Source: Kroppenstedtia guangzhouensis (GTDB lineage: Bacteria > Bacillota > Bacilli > Thermoactinomycetales > DSM-45169). From it: a stretch of 64,000 nucleotides of DNA. The position numbers and the translations under genes were made by a program. Shown here piece by piece: positions 8,762 through 17,012 of this stretch (within the stretch, counting starts at the first letter, position 1; every line of letters starts with the position of its first letter). The DNA lies in the NCBI RefSeq assembly GCF_014637345.1, contig NZ_BMEX01000002.1, positions 62,001 through 126,000 of the forward strand, written 5' to 3'. The notes beneath the pieces were generated by a model. It saw only the letters and a program-made list of their open reading frames with translations, made no database searches and had not been told where the DNA came from.

Positions 8762-9618
8762 GAAGCATTCACCTGAATCTCCACCGGTTGAATGCCGTGT
8801 TGATCCAAATAATATCTTAACTCCACTTCGTCTTTCCACGTCCCCTTACAGATTACAGTCGGCAATCCGTTCTTTCTCTCACTCATTTGCGAACCGGAAA
8901 TCAACAAAAGGGTTTTCTCCACATCCTCCAAACTCTCCACTAATAGCCTCCATCCCTTTACTCTCTTCTCCCGCACAGACTCCAAACTCCCTGATTCCAT
9001 TCGATAAACCCGGTCACAAAAGCGATTGATCTCTTCTTGATCATGAGATACTAAGACTACACAAGCTCCCTGATCCGTACGCTCTGTTAATATTTCGGAG
9101 AACATCTCCACTCCCTGATGATCCAAACCATTGGTAGGTTCATCAAAAAGGTAAATCGCAGGATCTTCCATCATCGCTTGTGCAATACCCAGACGCTGGC
9201 GCATACCCAGAGAATAGGTTTTAACCGGTTTCCTGAGATCCGGATCCAATCCCACCCGTTGGATGCTCTCCCGAACCTTTGATTCATTCACTTGATCTCG
9301 AATCGAGGCCAACAACAGTAAATTTTTCAGCCCTGATAAATAAGGAAGAAAAGAAGGCGATTCGATCAATACCCCCAAGGAGACGGGTAAATCTCCCAAC
9401 AAACCGGGACGGACGGGCTTGCCGGCCACCCGGATCTCCCCTTGATCCGGATATATCAGCCCTGTCGCCAATCGTAACAGTGTGGTCTTGCCGGAACCGT
9501 TGGCTCCGACAATCCCGACGATCTCCCCCTCGGAAATACTCAAATTGATTTGCTTGAGAACTTCCTTTCCTCCTAATTTTTTACTTACCCCTTCATACAC
9601 CAGTATTTCATCGGCCAT
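8758..9618 (-). CDS. ABC transporter ATPase of the small-peptide exporter cluster
   Basis: About 286 residues from ATG 9618, preceded by AGGGTGGAAAAC. Walker A is GANGSGKTTL, the signature is YSLGMRQRL (degenerate but usual in bacitracin/lantibiotic immunity ATPases), Walker B is IYLFDEPTNGLD and the H-loop is VSHDQEEI. It overlaps the preceding permease gene and the following one. The domain pattern is that of peptide-resistance or bacteriocin ABC ATPases (BcrA/NatA type). With three membrane subunits and an exported small protein upstream, a role in peptide export or self-protection is plausible but unproven. Confidence 0.82.
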   Translation of the reverse strand: MADEILVYEGVSKKLGGKEVLKQINLSISEGEIVGIVGANGSGKTTLLRLATGLIYPDQGEIRVAGKPVRPGLLGDLPVSLGVLIESPSFLPYLSGLKNLLLLASIRDQVNESKVRESIQRVGLDPDLRKPVKTYSLGMRQRLGIAQAMMEDPAIYLFDEPTNGLDHQGVEMFSEILTERTDQGACVVLVSHDQEEINRFCDRVYRMESGSLESVREKRVKGWRLLVESLEDVEKTLLLISGSQMSERKNGLPTVICKGTWKDEVELRYYLDQHGIQPVEIQVNAS

Positions 9619-10420
9619 GTTTTCCACCCTTTTTGAAGTGATTTACAAATAATAGATAGGCAGTCATCCATGAGATCACCCACAGCAAGGTCCAAGCCAA
9701 GGGGATTTCCAACGTATGATACGAAAAAACAGAGAGGAAGTACTGTCCGATATAATTCAAAGGAGAAAAACGACTTCCCAACACTTGGGAGATAAATTCA
9801 ATTACAATAAAACCGAGCCAAGGAAGTGCCAACACGACATACAGATTTTTTATTTTTGTGGAGAGAGCCAATGATATGGTACTGAAAGCCATCGCCGCCA
9901 TTGACGTATTAAAAATGATCAGCATCACATAGAGTATGGGATGATCCATAAACAAGCTTTGGGCGTAATCCGGTGTACTGCCATGGGATACAGCAGGCGG
10001 AAACAGGACGGGATACCGTACCATACCGTAGATAAAGGCGATCCATTCGCCGATCCAGACAAAAACAAAGGTAACCAATGAAACGGAGAGGAGTTTCCCC
10101 ATTATATATTTCTTATAATTCATTCGCATTAAAATTGAGTGCATAAATCCGGTTCGGAGGTCCCAAGCGAGAGAATCCCCCGCCACCATCACAGCGATCA
10201 GGGGTAAGGTGACAGATAACAGGGCCAGATCATACCCGTGGGTTTTGGTGAACGCCAAAAAAACATTGAACCATCCAGGGTCACGAACTTTAATCGTGGG
10301 TTCGGGATAAAAAACCTCATACCCTTGAATCAACACCCCGATCAACAACAAAAATGCAACCCAAGGTTGCCAACGGGAAAACAGACGCACCACTTCCATC
10401 CGGATCAGGGACCGAACCAT
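9608..10420 (-). CDS. ABC-2 like membrane subunit, first of the cluster
   Basis: About 270 residues from ATG 10420, with GAGAGGTG six bases ahead. Longer frames to 10507 would overlap the upstream small gene. TM1 is WVAFLLLIGVLIQGYEVF. The motif FMHSILMRMNYKKYIMGKLL and six predicted TM segments follow the ABC-2 layout. It lies 74 bases after the small exported protein and overlaps the ATPase by 11 bases. Confidence 0.68.
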   Translation of the reverse strand: MVRSLIRMEVVRLFSRWQPWVAFLLLIGVLIQGYEVFYPEPTIKVRDPGWFNVFLAFTKTHGYDLALLSVTLPLIAVMVAGDSLAWDLRTGFMHSILMRMNYKKYIMGKLLSVSLVTFVFVWIGEWIAFIYGMVRYPVLFPPAVSHGSTPDYAQSLFMDHPILYVMLIIFNTSMAAMAFSTISLALSTKIKNLYVVLALPWLGFIVIEFISQVLGSRFSPLNYIGQYFLSVFSYHTLEIPLAWTLLWVISWMTAYLLFVNHFKKGGKHGR

Positions 10421-10494
10421 CCACAACACCTCTCTTTCATGAAAAAGACAGGAGAGCTCCAATTGAGCCCTCCGATGCATGAAGCCCTTCCCTT

Positions 10495-10863
10495 TTACGG
10501 CTTCCACGCAGCAGTGGCCTGAACATTTACATATGCAGTATTTCCGAATTGGGCCGCAATCGGCTTTCCTTTGTTTACATTTGTTTTATGACTGTAAGCC
10601 ACGCCGATGGTGCAACCTTTTTCGTCAGACAAGTATTGGTGACTTTGGTTCACAATCCGTTGCATGACACACTTGTTTCCACCTACGTAAGTTACTTTTG
10701 TCGATTGAGTACTCCCTGTGGCCGGGCGGGTGATTGTAAACCAGGATACCCTTTTGGGAATATGTATCGTAGCTTCATACCACGCAAACGCCGAACCGGT
10801 ACCGATCAATGTGAAGACAAAAACAGCTGCCAAGGTGCTGGCAAGCCACTTCTTGAATTTCAT
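10495..10863 (-). CDS. Small exported protein with a cysteine pair, linked to ABC cluster
   Basis: A 122-residue precursor. The signal peptide covers about residues 1-27 (MKFKKWLASTLAAVFVF, cleavage after SAFA). The mature part of about 95 residues is polar and beta-rich, with only two cysteines (NKC and KGC, 20 residues apart) that could form a disulphide. It ends in NTAYVNVQATAAWKP. It opens a five-gene run with three membrane subunits and an ATPase, and an AT-rich promoter region lies upstream. I do not recognise the family. Candidates are a bacteriocin-like peptide, a cargo or sensor for the transporter, or a DUF2712-type exported protein. Confidence 0.6.
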   Translation of the reverse strand: MKFKKWLASTLAAVFVFTLIGTGSAFAWYEATIHIPKRVSWFTITRPATGSTQSTKVTYVGGNKCVMQRIVNQSHQYLSDEKGCTIGVAYSHKTNVNKGKPIAAQFGNTAYVNVQATAAWKP

Positions 10864-11075
10864 TGAGTTATCCCTCCTCTAAATTTAAAATTTATTCTTA
10901 AATATAGCATTCTAAATTGCATATGTAAAGAAAAATATCTAATATTATCCTTCCAAAATTAATTTTAACATTCCATGAAGAAAGCTGAACACACCCCTCA
11001 CCACTGTGGTTGAAAGGAGTGTCCATCGAATGAAGCCCTCACAACCGTCACATTCTATATGGAAGGGGGGATTTC

Positions 11076-12014
11076 ATGTTGCAGATATATCGGACGGAGA
11101 CTGGCGGCAGGCTGACGGAGGTGGAGAAAGCAGGGAGAGGTTGCTGGGTTTCCCTGGTGGATCCCACGGAAGAGGAGATCCGGCAGGTGATCGGAAAGTG
11201 GGATCTGCCGCCCCATGTGATCCGGGACTCGCTGGACATCAACGAACGGTCCCGCATCGAACGGGAAGGGGATGTGCTTCTGATGATTGTGGATATCCCC
11301 ATCGATCGGGAGACGGATTCTCCCGAGGAGCGGTACGGAACGATTCCCCTGGGAATGGTGGTGCACGAAGAGGTGTTCATCACCGTCTGCCTTCGGGACA
11401 ACCCCATTCTGCAGGACTTCATCCGGGGACGTGTCCGACAATTTTTCACATACAAGAAGACCCGGTTTGTGTTGCAACTCCTTCACCGCATGGCTCTCTA
11501 TTATCTGGAGGACCTCAAAAAGATCAATCAAAAGACCGATGACATCGAAAAGGAGTTGCAACAATCCCTGAAGAACAAGGAACTGTTCACACTGCTCAGT
11601 TTGGAGAAAAGCTTGGTTTATTTCATGACCTCTCTGAACAGCAACAACCTGGTCATGGAAAAATTGCTTCGCAACCGCTATCTCCCCATGTTTAAAGAAG
11701 ATGAAGAGCTGTTGGAAGATACTCTGATCGAGATCAAGCAAGCCCTGGAGATGAGCCAGATCTACAGCTCCATCCTGAGCGGAATGATGGACGCCTTCGC
11801 ATCGGTCATCTCCAACAACCAAAACCATGTGATGAAAGCCCTCACTTCCATCACCATTATCCTGTCCGTCCCCATCATGTTGGCCAGCCTGTACGGGATG
11901 AACGTTCCCCTGCCTTTTCAGGAGAACCCACAAGCCTTCGCCGCCATTCTTTTTCTCTCCCTCCTCCTCTCTTTTCTGACTGCCCTCATCTTCTGGAAGA
12001 AGCGCTTCTTTTGA
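11076..12014 (+). CDS. corA: CorA-type divalent metal transporter
   Basis: A 312-residue protein with a soluble N-terminal domain (WVSLVDPTEEEIRQV), a long helix bundle at residues 150-245, and two C-terminal TM helices. The signature YGMNVPLPF between them is the GMN selectivity filter of CorA channels, which import Mg2+ or Co2+. ATG 11076 follows GGAAGGGGGG. Length and ending (FWKKRFF) are normal for the family. It stands alone between unrelated genes, with no M-box seen in the 210 bases upstream. Confidence 0.92.
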   Translation: MLQIYRTETGGRLTEVEKAGRGCWVSLVDPTEEEIRQVIGKWDLPPHVIRDSLDINERSRIEREGDVLLMIVDIPIDRETDSPEERYGTIPLGMVVHEEVFITVCLRDNPILQDFIRGRVRQFFTYKKTRFVLQLLHRMALYYLEDLKKINQKTDDIEKELQQSLKNKELFTLLSLEKSLVYFMTSLNSNNLVMEKLLRNRYLPMFKEDEELLEDTLIEIKQALEMSQIYSSILSGMMDAFASVISNNQNHVMKALTSITIILSVPIMLASLYGMNVPLPFQENPQAFAAILFLSLLLSFLTALIFWKKRFF

Positions 12015-12226
12015 CCCTAACCGGACAGCTTCACCAGTTTGTGGATCGTGCCGGTCACCGCCGTGCTCGGAACATAATTCCAGGGGATCCGAGGAAAAAC
12101 GGAGAACGTTTTCCACCGGGTCCTCTCCCCTCAACGGAGGTGGACCGGGGATTGATCGATAATCGGCCATGGAAAACCTCCTTAGGTGAGATGTGTTTCA
12201 TTTATATGAATCATCCCATGAAAAAA

Positions 12227-12253
12227 ACCGGGTACACCGCCCGGTACTATGTC
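12227..12253 (-). terminator. Terminator of the MFS gene
   Basis: On the minus strand ACCGGG-CGGTGTA-CCCGGT is followed by a run of Ts, directly after the MFS stop. The remaining 200 bases between corA and this hairpin show nothing recognisable. Confidence 0.75.
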
Positions 12254-12263
12254 CACTTTATTT

Positions 12264-13442
12264 CTAAACCGCCAGTCCCCTGCTGACAGAGCGTGCCTCC
12301 GATCGTTTTACCCATAACAGAATGACCGCCCCCATCAGGCTGGAGAATCCAAACAGCAGATATGTCCCCGAGATCCCTGTCCAATCGGAGATCATCCCGC
12401 CAAACAGTGTGAAGAGGGAATTTCCCAGTCCCGTGCCCGCTGCGGCATACAGCGAGATCGCCGTGGTCCGAACCTCCCGGGGGGCGAGATCCCGCACATA
12501 CTGCAAAGAGGCGGGAATAAACAACCCCACGGACATCCCTTGGCTGACCGTGGTCACATACACCCAGGTGATGGAGGGTTCCGTCGTATAGAATAGCCAA
12601 CGGGCACCGGACACCAGGGCGGCGAACAACGCCACCGCCAACGCCCCCCGACGGCGGATCCAGTGACCCGCCATTCGCATAAAGGGGGCTTCACTCCCCG
12701 CCGCCAACAGAAATCCCAGTCCCACCCCGGCCACCGTTCCGCCCAGGTCCTGAACGAGGAGGCCAAAATAGACGTTGTTGGCATGAACCGGCCCGTATAT
12801 GAGAAAGGTGGCCAACAGAAACAGCATAAACCGGCGCAGGCGGACCAGTCGAGACAGGCCCGCCCGCAGATCGACAGTCAGAGAAGCCCCTTCCTTGGGC
12901 AACCTCAGCCCAGTCCCCGCCGCCAGCCACAGAGCCACCGCAAATCCGAAGAAAATCACGGTCAGTCCCAGTTGTTCCGCCGCTTCCCCCATCACCCAGG
13001 TGGCACTGGCAAAACCGATGGCGCCCCACAGCCTGAGAGCTCCGTAATCCCCGCCCTCCCGCTGGACAGCGCTGAGGGCGATACTGTCGGAGATCGGCAC
13101 AATCGCACTCTGAAAGGCGGCCAGCACCCCAGCCAACACCACCATCCAGACATAGGAGTCCAACCAGAGATAAACCGGCCCCAAGGTTCCGGTCATCAGC
13201 AGAGCGAAGACCAGCACCTGATTGGGGCGACGGGTGTAATCACAGATCATCCCCCAAAAGGGCTGAACCAGCATCATCACGATCGGTCCAATCGCCAGGA
13301 TGATCCCGATTTCCCCCCCGTTCAAGCCCACCTCGTTTTTGAAATAGACGCTCAATAATGGGAAAAAACCTCCGAATCCAAAAAAGAACAAATAAAAAAA
13401 GAGACTGAAGGAAATCCGCCCGCTCTTCGCTCCCTGTTTCAA
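12264..13442 (-). CDS. MFS transporter (MFS_1_like)
   Basis: About 392 residues and 12 TM segments. The preferred start is TTG at 13442, with AGGGAG six bases ahead; ATG at 13484 would leave almost no 5' UTR after the promoter at 13496. The loop between TM2 and TM3 has WGMICDYTRRPNQ, the MFS signature, and AQ-free charged loops occur elsewhere. The overall pattern (FGFGGFFPLLSVYF, ISDSIAL, DYGALRLWGAIGFA) is that of the PRK-type sugar/nucleoside symporter-like group. Substrate unknown. Single-gene transcription unit with its own promoter and terminator. Confidence 0.82.
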   Translation of the reverse strand: MKQGAKSGRISFSLFFYLFFFGFGGFFPLLSVYFKNEVGLNGGEIGIILAIGPIVMMLVQPFWGMICDYTRRPNQVLVFALLMTGTLGPVYLWLDSYVWMVVLAGVLAAFQSAIVPISDSIALSAVQREGGDYGALRLWGAIGFASATWVMGEAAEQLGLTVIFFGFAVALWLAAGTGLRLPKEGASLTVDLRAGLSRLVRLRRFMLFLLATFLIYGPVHANNVYFGLLVQDLGGTVAGVGLGFLLAAGSEAPFMRMAGHWIRRRGALAVALFAALVSGARWLFYTTEPSITWVYVTTVSQGMSVGLFIPASLQYVRDLAPREVRTTAISLYAAAGTGLGNSLFTLFGGMISDWTGISGTYLLFGFSSLMGAVILLWVKRSEARSVSRGLAV

Positions 13443-13495
13443 ACCGCTCTCCCTCTCTCGATTGTCGTGCTTCCCCGTCTCCAATCATCCCCGCT

Positions 13496-13524
13496 ATTGT
13501 ATCCTACCCTGCCCCCACTTCCAA
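13496..13524 (-). promoter_or_regulatory. Sigma-A type promoter of the MFS gene
   Basis: On the minus strand -35 TTGGAA (519-524) and -10 TACAAT (496-501) are separated by 17 bases. The stretch from CCCGCTATTGTA to CCAAGCAAAA recurs, slightly shortened, ahead of the queF leader at 14370-14404. Confidence 0.6.
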
Positions 13525-13549
13525 GCAAAATTTGTTTCGAACCAAGAAA

Positions 13550-13570
13550 GTCGGGCGCAAACAGCCCGAC
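13550..13570 (-). terminator. Terminator of queF
   Basis: GTCGGGC-TGTTTGC-GCCCGAC then TTTCTT on the minus strand, eight bases after the queF stop. Confidence 0.7.
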
Positions 13571-13578
13571 CGGTTTCT

Positions 13579-13998
13579 CTATGATTTTTCCGGAAACTCT
13601 GCCACCACGCGGGTACTCAGGCCGCCCCGGGGATTCCAGAGGGCTTCCACTCTCATGCGTTTCGGTTTTGCCACCGCCACCAGTTCTTCCAAAATGCGAC
13701 GGGTGGCATGCTCCTGATAGATGCCCACATTCCGATAAGAAGTGAGGTAATACTTCAATGACTTCATCTCGATCAGATGGCGGTCCGGAACAAAGGTGAT
13801 CTTGATCTCTGCAAAATCAGGCAGACCTGACCAGGGGCAGACAGAAGTGAACTCCGCCGTCGGAATCTCCACCTCCACCTCCTTCCCCGGATATTCATAA
13901 GGAATCGTCTCCAAGATCTCTGTCAGAATTGCCGACTCATCCTGGGTGTCAAACCGGATGTTTTGGTATTTGCTGTGATCCACTGTCACTTTGCCCAC
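13579..13998 (-). CDS. queF: NADPH-dependent preQ0 reductase QueF
   Basis: A 139-residue enzyme of the short (unimodular) QueF type. It reduces 7-cyano-7-deazaguanine to preQ1 in queuosine biosynthesis. The catalytic Cys lies in EFTSVCPWSGLPDFA (Cys near residue 54), and the substrate region ESLKYYL-type motif appears as MKSLKYYLTSYRNVG. The C-terminus has the RGGLST motif. It is a lone gene: queC, queD and queE are not adjacent. Upstream are a preQ1-I riboswitch and attenuator, so end-product preQ1 should shut it off. Confidence 0.95.
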   Translation of the reverse strand: MGKVTVDHSKYQNIRFDTQDESAILTEILETIPYEYPGKEVEVEIPTAEFTSVCPWSGLPDFAEIKITFVPDRHLIEMKSLKYYLTSYRNVGIYQEHATRRILEELVAVAKPKRMRVEALWNPRGGLSTRVVAEFPEKS

Positions 13999-14115
13999 GA
14001 AGCCTCTCCTCCTTCAATCATCGGTGTTTCTTCCTTGCCGGTTCCGTTGCGGATCCACCTGCATACACACTCCATACAACTTCTCCTCTCTTCAACGCAC
14101 GATCCGCCTCCATGG

Positions 14116-14142
14116 AAAAACCCCTGCGGAACGCCGCAGGGG
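14116..14142 (-). terminator. Attenuator hairpin of the queF leader
   Basis: Minus strand ACCCCTGCGG-CGTT-CCGCAGGGGT followed by TTTT, between the preQ1 aptamer and queF. Its position fits transcription attenuation. Confidence 0.75.
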
Positions 14143-14183
14143 TGGAAAGTCCGACGTGGTTAAACAGAGTCAGACCGCGCGTT

Positions 14184-14225
14184 CCCTAGTTTTGTTTTGG
14201 GAGAGGCGGGAGTTTCGAACTCTCC
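14184..14225 (-). ncRNA. PreQ1-I riboswitch aptamer
   Basis: Read on the minus strand, GGAGAG (14225-14220) and CTCTCC (14205-14200) form P1. The loop begins TTC as in the consensus, and the 3' tail AAAACAAAACTAGG carries the conserved A-rich segment ending in ACTA that folds back as an H-type pseudoknot. The downstream gene is queF, a known preQ1 regulon member. The loop is slightly longer than usual. Confidence 0.72.
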
Positions 14226-14375
14226 GGCTTCATTTTGAGAAGCCTCATCCATTGTATCAAAAATGGCGGAAGAATTGACTTGTTTTCCCTTGGAATGATG
14301 TTCACGGCGGGAAAAGGGTAACGTCTCACCGGGTCGATGCTGTGCCTGTCCTCTTCTTGCCCGTTCATCCCCGCT

Positions 14376-14404
14376 ATTGTACCTCACCCCGTCTCCAAGC
14401 AAAA
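14376..14404 (-). promoter_or_regulatory. Probable promoter of the queF leader
   Basis: Minus-strand -10 TACAAT at 14381-14376. The -35 is weak (TTTTGC or TTGCTT at 15-17 bases). The surrounding bases resemble the MFS promoter at 13496-13524, suggesting a local duplication. The interval 14226-14375 shows no other feature. Confidence 0.42.
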
Positions 14405-14467
14405 CTTCGCTTTAAATACAGTACAGCCCCCCTTCACATCCGGAGATTCGCCATGGCAAAGAACACT

Positions 14468-14746
14468 TCACATGGTTCCCCCCGGATACGGATCACCCAA
14501 CACAAGCAGAGCTCGTCCCTCCCCCTCCATCCATCGCACCAAGGGACTGAGCATCTTTTCCAACAACCAAGTGGGTCCGGGAAGCTCCGGAAAATAAAGA
14601 AGCAGAACGGCCAGCCCCCATCCCAAAGCCAGCAGAACGATCAGGGCCGCCCTTTCCTTCCTTCTCCCCGAATGGATCATCCACCATTCATACCGCCCGA
14701 TCAACAACAGGATTAGGGTGATACCGAGCAGGATCATACCTTTCAT
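14468..14746 (-). CDS. Small membrane protein at the end of the ger operon
   Basis: A 92-residue protein from ATG 14746, whose start overlaps the gerC-type stop as ATGA. It has two TM helices (MILLGITLILLLIG and ALIVLLALGWGLAVLLLYF) and a short polar tail. No family is recognised. Small two-helix proteins often accompany GerA-type receptor operons as fourth (D) subunits, so a modulating role in the receptor is inferred from context only. Confidence 0.7.
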   Translation of the reverse strand: MKGMILLGITLILLLIGRYEWWMIHSGRRKERAALIVLLALGWGLAVLLLYFPELPGPTWLLEKMLSPLVRWMEGEGRALLVLGDPYPGGTM

Positions 14747-15909
14747 TTCTTTTTCACCTTTTCCATAGGCAGGCCGGCGGGCCGGTTGGTCATCCCGACC
14801 CGTTCCACATCCACCTTCACTTGCACTTTCACCTTGACTCGGGGAAAAACCTGATCCCACCGATCCTTCACCTGTTCCCATTCCCGGGGATACCTGCGGT
14901 GAAAGGTTTCAGCAAATCCCAAGATATCCGCTTTCAAATCATGCTGCACTTTCTGCAGCATCTTCTGCGCCAGCGTATAGATCTCTTTTTCCGCCGCTTC
15001 TTCCACCATCCGGACAAATCGGGGATTCCTCATGGACAGATCCGTCTCATTCACCTCAATGTCATCCTCTGCATGAATCCGGACAGTCATCCGCCATTCG
15101 CCCTGCTCGATCTTTGGGATCATGTCCACTTGGGAATTGACGACTCTTATCCCCATATCTCTCCGTCCCTCGGGTATTTTCAAAGATATGACTCCATTTT
15201 TCATTTCGTTGCGATGCCATAAAACCCCCTCAGTAATTTCCTGGTTCAGTTTTCCAACCCACTTCCCTTTTTTAAGTATCGCCGATCCATGAATATACGG
15301 GATCGTTTTGTCGACAGGTTGGATATAGGGGATGATTGCCGTCTGTGCGTCGCCGGCCATCATCTGTGCCAGCTGATTGATATCCATCGCCTTCCTCCGC
15401 CGCAGATCCACCATGTTTCGGATCGTTCGCGCTGCGGTAGATTCCACGGGAGCTTGGATCCCCAGAATTGCCCCAGGATCTTCACTGATAAAAACATTGG
15501 CCCGTAACCGCATTTGCGGATGTCGTATGAGAAAATCGATTTGGGGTTGAATCCCCTGGCGGACTGCCCTTTCACCAAACACCACCAGCATCGTATGCCC
15601 CCAAAACAATCTCCGTCCCACCTTCTTCTGCAGTTTGAACAGGGCGTCGGGCACTGTCTCCCCTGTTTCCGACCGGAGGAGTGTCTTCCCCCCCCCACCC
15701 CCTTCACTCGTCGCCCCCATTCCTCCCCCTTTCAGGGTCCGGGGGGTGATCTCCTGGGTGAACACTGTGATCTTCCCGTCCTGGGCTTGCTCGATCCCAA
15801 GTGCGCTAATGATGGCCAAATGATTTAATTCTTGCCGGTCCCAACAGCCAACGAGAAGGAGGGGGAGGAGGATCAGACAGTGAATCGGACGGATCCCCTT
15901 TCGGGTCAC
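14743..15909 (-). CDS. gerC: Germinant receptor C subunit, Ger(x)C lipoprotein
   Basis: About 388 residues from GTG 15909, whose bases overlap the gerB-type stop as GTGA. Signal peptide with lipobox LLLVGC, then the family hallmark WDRQELNHLAIISALGIE. The C-terminal half has TLAQKMLQKVQHDLKADILGF, typical of the Ger(x)C third domain. It is anchored to the outer face of the spore inner membrane and completes the receptor with the A and B subunits. Low-complexity glycines around residue 75 are usual for this region. Confidence 0.92.
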   Translation of the reverse strand: MTRKGIRPIHCLILLPLLLVGCWDRQELNHLAIISALGIEQAQDGKITVFTQEITPRTLKGGGMGATSEGGGGGKTLLRSETGETVPDALFKLQKKVGRRLFWGHTMLVVFGERAVRQGIQPQIDFLIRHPQMRLRANVFISEDPGAILGIQAPVESTAARTIRNMVDLRRRKAMDINQLAQMMAGDAQTAIIPYIQPVDKTIPYIHGSAILKKGKWVGKLNQEITEGVLWHRNEMKNGVISLKIPEGRRDMGIRVVNSQVDMIPKIEQGEWRMTVRIHAEDDIEVNETDLSMRNPRFVRMVEEAAEKEIYTLAQKMLQKVQHDLKADILGFAETFHRRYPREWEQVKDRWDQVFPRVKVKVQVKVDVERVGMTNRPAGLPMEKVKKK

Positions 15910-17012
15910 TGGACCACCTCCCCCTTTTGCAACCCCCGGTTCCGCCATTCCGCGATCAACCATAACAACAGGGGGATCAGAACGTTTGTTCCCGGGAAGG
16001 AGAAAGGGAAGATCGTGGAGATGGCTCTGTACAGCTCCTGAGATGAAGGAACCACCCACAGACTGAGTCCCGCCGCCAGAAAAGCCATCGGGAGTGAGTA
16101 GGGCTGGTAATCAGACAGGTTCAGCCACTGGGAGGTTCCCAGCACCACTACGTAATGAACCAGGCACAGTTTGATAAAGATGCCGGTCATCCATAGCATC
16201 AACATGATCGCATCCAGATGTTCAAAAAATTGGGCATAGCTGATATAGCGGGTGGCCTCAAAAAGCGGGTAGACCATCACCAGATATTCCATCCCGAACA
16301 CAAAAAGACAGATCAGATTGATATAGAGGAACAATAACGCCACACTGGTGACAGCGATCAGGCCCCGCCGCAATCCCTTGGAAGGGTCGGCCAACAGCGG
16401 AAGCAGAAATGTGATCACAAAAAATTCACTGAACCAGATGCCGGGCACCATACTCCCTTTCAGTGAAGGACCGATCCCCTTTTCCAGGATGGGAAACAAA
16501 TGTTGCACATCCCAAGACTGAACTGTCAAGCACAAAGTGACCAAGAAAATCAACAGAGCCGCCGGGAGCAACGCCTGGGTTACACGGACAATCACTTCCA
16601 CCCCGCCTTTCACGGCAAAGGCGGACACCAGCATCATGCTCCCGACAATCACTGTCATCGGTGTTTGCGGTAGGAAGATCCCTTTGACAAATTCCGCGTA
16701 TTCCCGCAGGGTGATTCCCACCAAAACCAGATAGGAAACCAGAAAAAGGAGGCCCAATGCTTTTCCCGGAAAGGTCCCTAGGATACGCGGGCTGTATTGG
16801 ATAATGTTTTCCCCCGGATAGATGCGATGAAGGCGGAAAGCCAATCCGACTGCAACAAAGCCGTACAGGGAGGCCCACAACACAGACAGCCACAGGTCCC
16901 GTCCGGCATACCAACCCGTCATATTGGGGGAAACGAGCGTCCCCGTCGTGCTGATCCCTGCGAACAATATCAGGGCCATCTGACCGGATGAGATGCGTCC
17001 CCGCTCGATCAT
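15906..17012 (-). CDS. gerB: Germinant receptor B subunit, spore permease
   Basis: A 368-residue integral membrane protein with about 10 TM helices of the amino acid/polyamine permease superfamily (spore permease group). It begins with a short cytosolic segment, ISSGQMALILFAG, and has PNMTGWYAGRDLWLS and GIFLPQTPMTVI. Its start overlaps the gerA-type stop (17009-17012). In GerA-type receptors this subunit helps define germinant specificity. The germinant itself cannot be predicted here. Confidence 0.93.
   Translation of the reverse strand: MIERGRISSGQMALILFAGISTTGTLVSPNMTGWYAGRDLWLSVLWASLYGFVAVGLAFRLHRIYPGENIIQYSPRILGTFPGKALGLLFLVSYLVLVGITLREYAEFVKGIFLPQTPMTVIVGSMMLVSAFAVKGGVEVIVRVTQALLPAALLIFLVTLCLTVQSWDVQHLFPILEKGIGPSLKGSMVPGIWFSEFFVITFLLPLLADPSKGLRRGLIAVTSVALLFLYINLICLFVFGMEYLVMVYPLFEATRYISYAQFFEHLDAIMLMLWMTGIFIKLCLVHYVVVLGTSQWLNLSDYQPYSLPMAFLAAGLSLWVVPSSQELYRAISTIFPFSFPGTNVLIPLLLWLIAEWRNRGLQKGEVVQ

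Noticed and set aside
11006-11542. Plus-strand frame overlapping the start of corA
   Set aside because: Out of frame with corA, no motif, and corA starts inside it with a good ribosome site.
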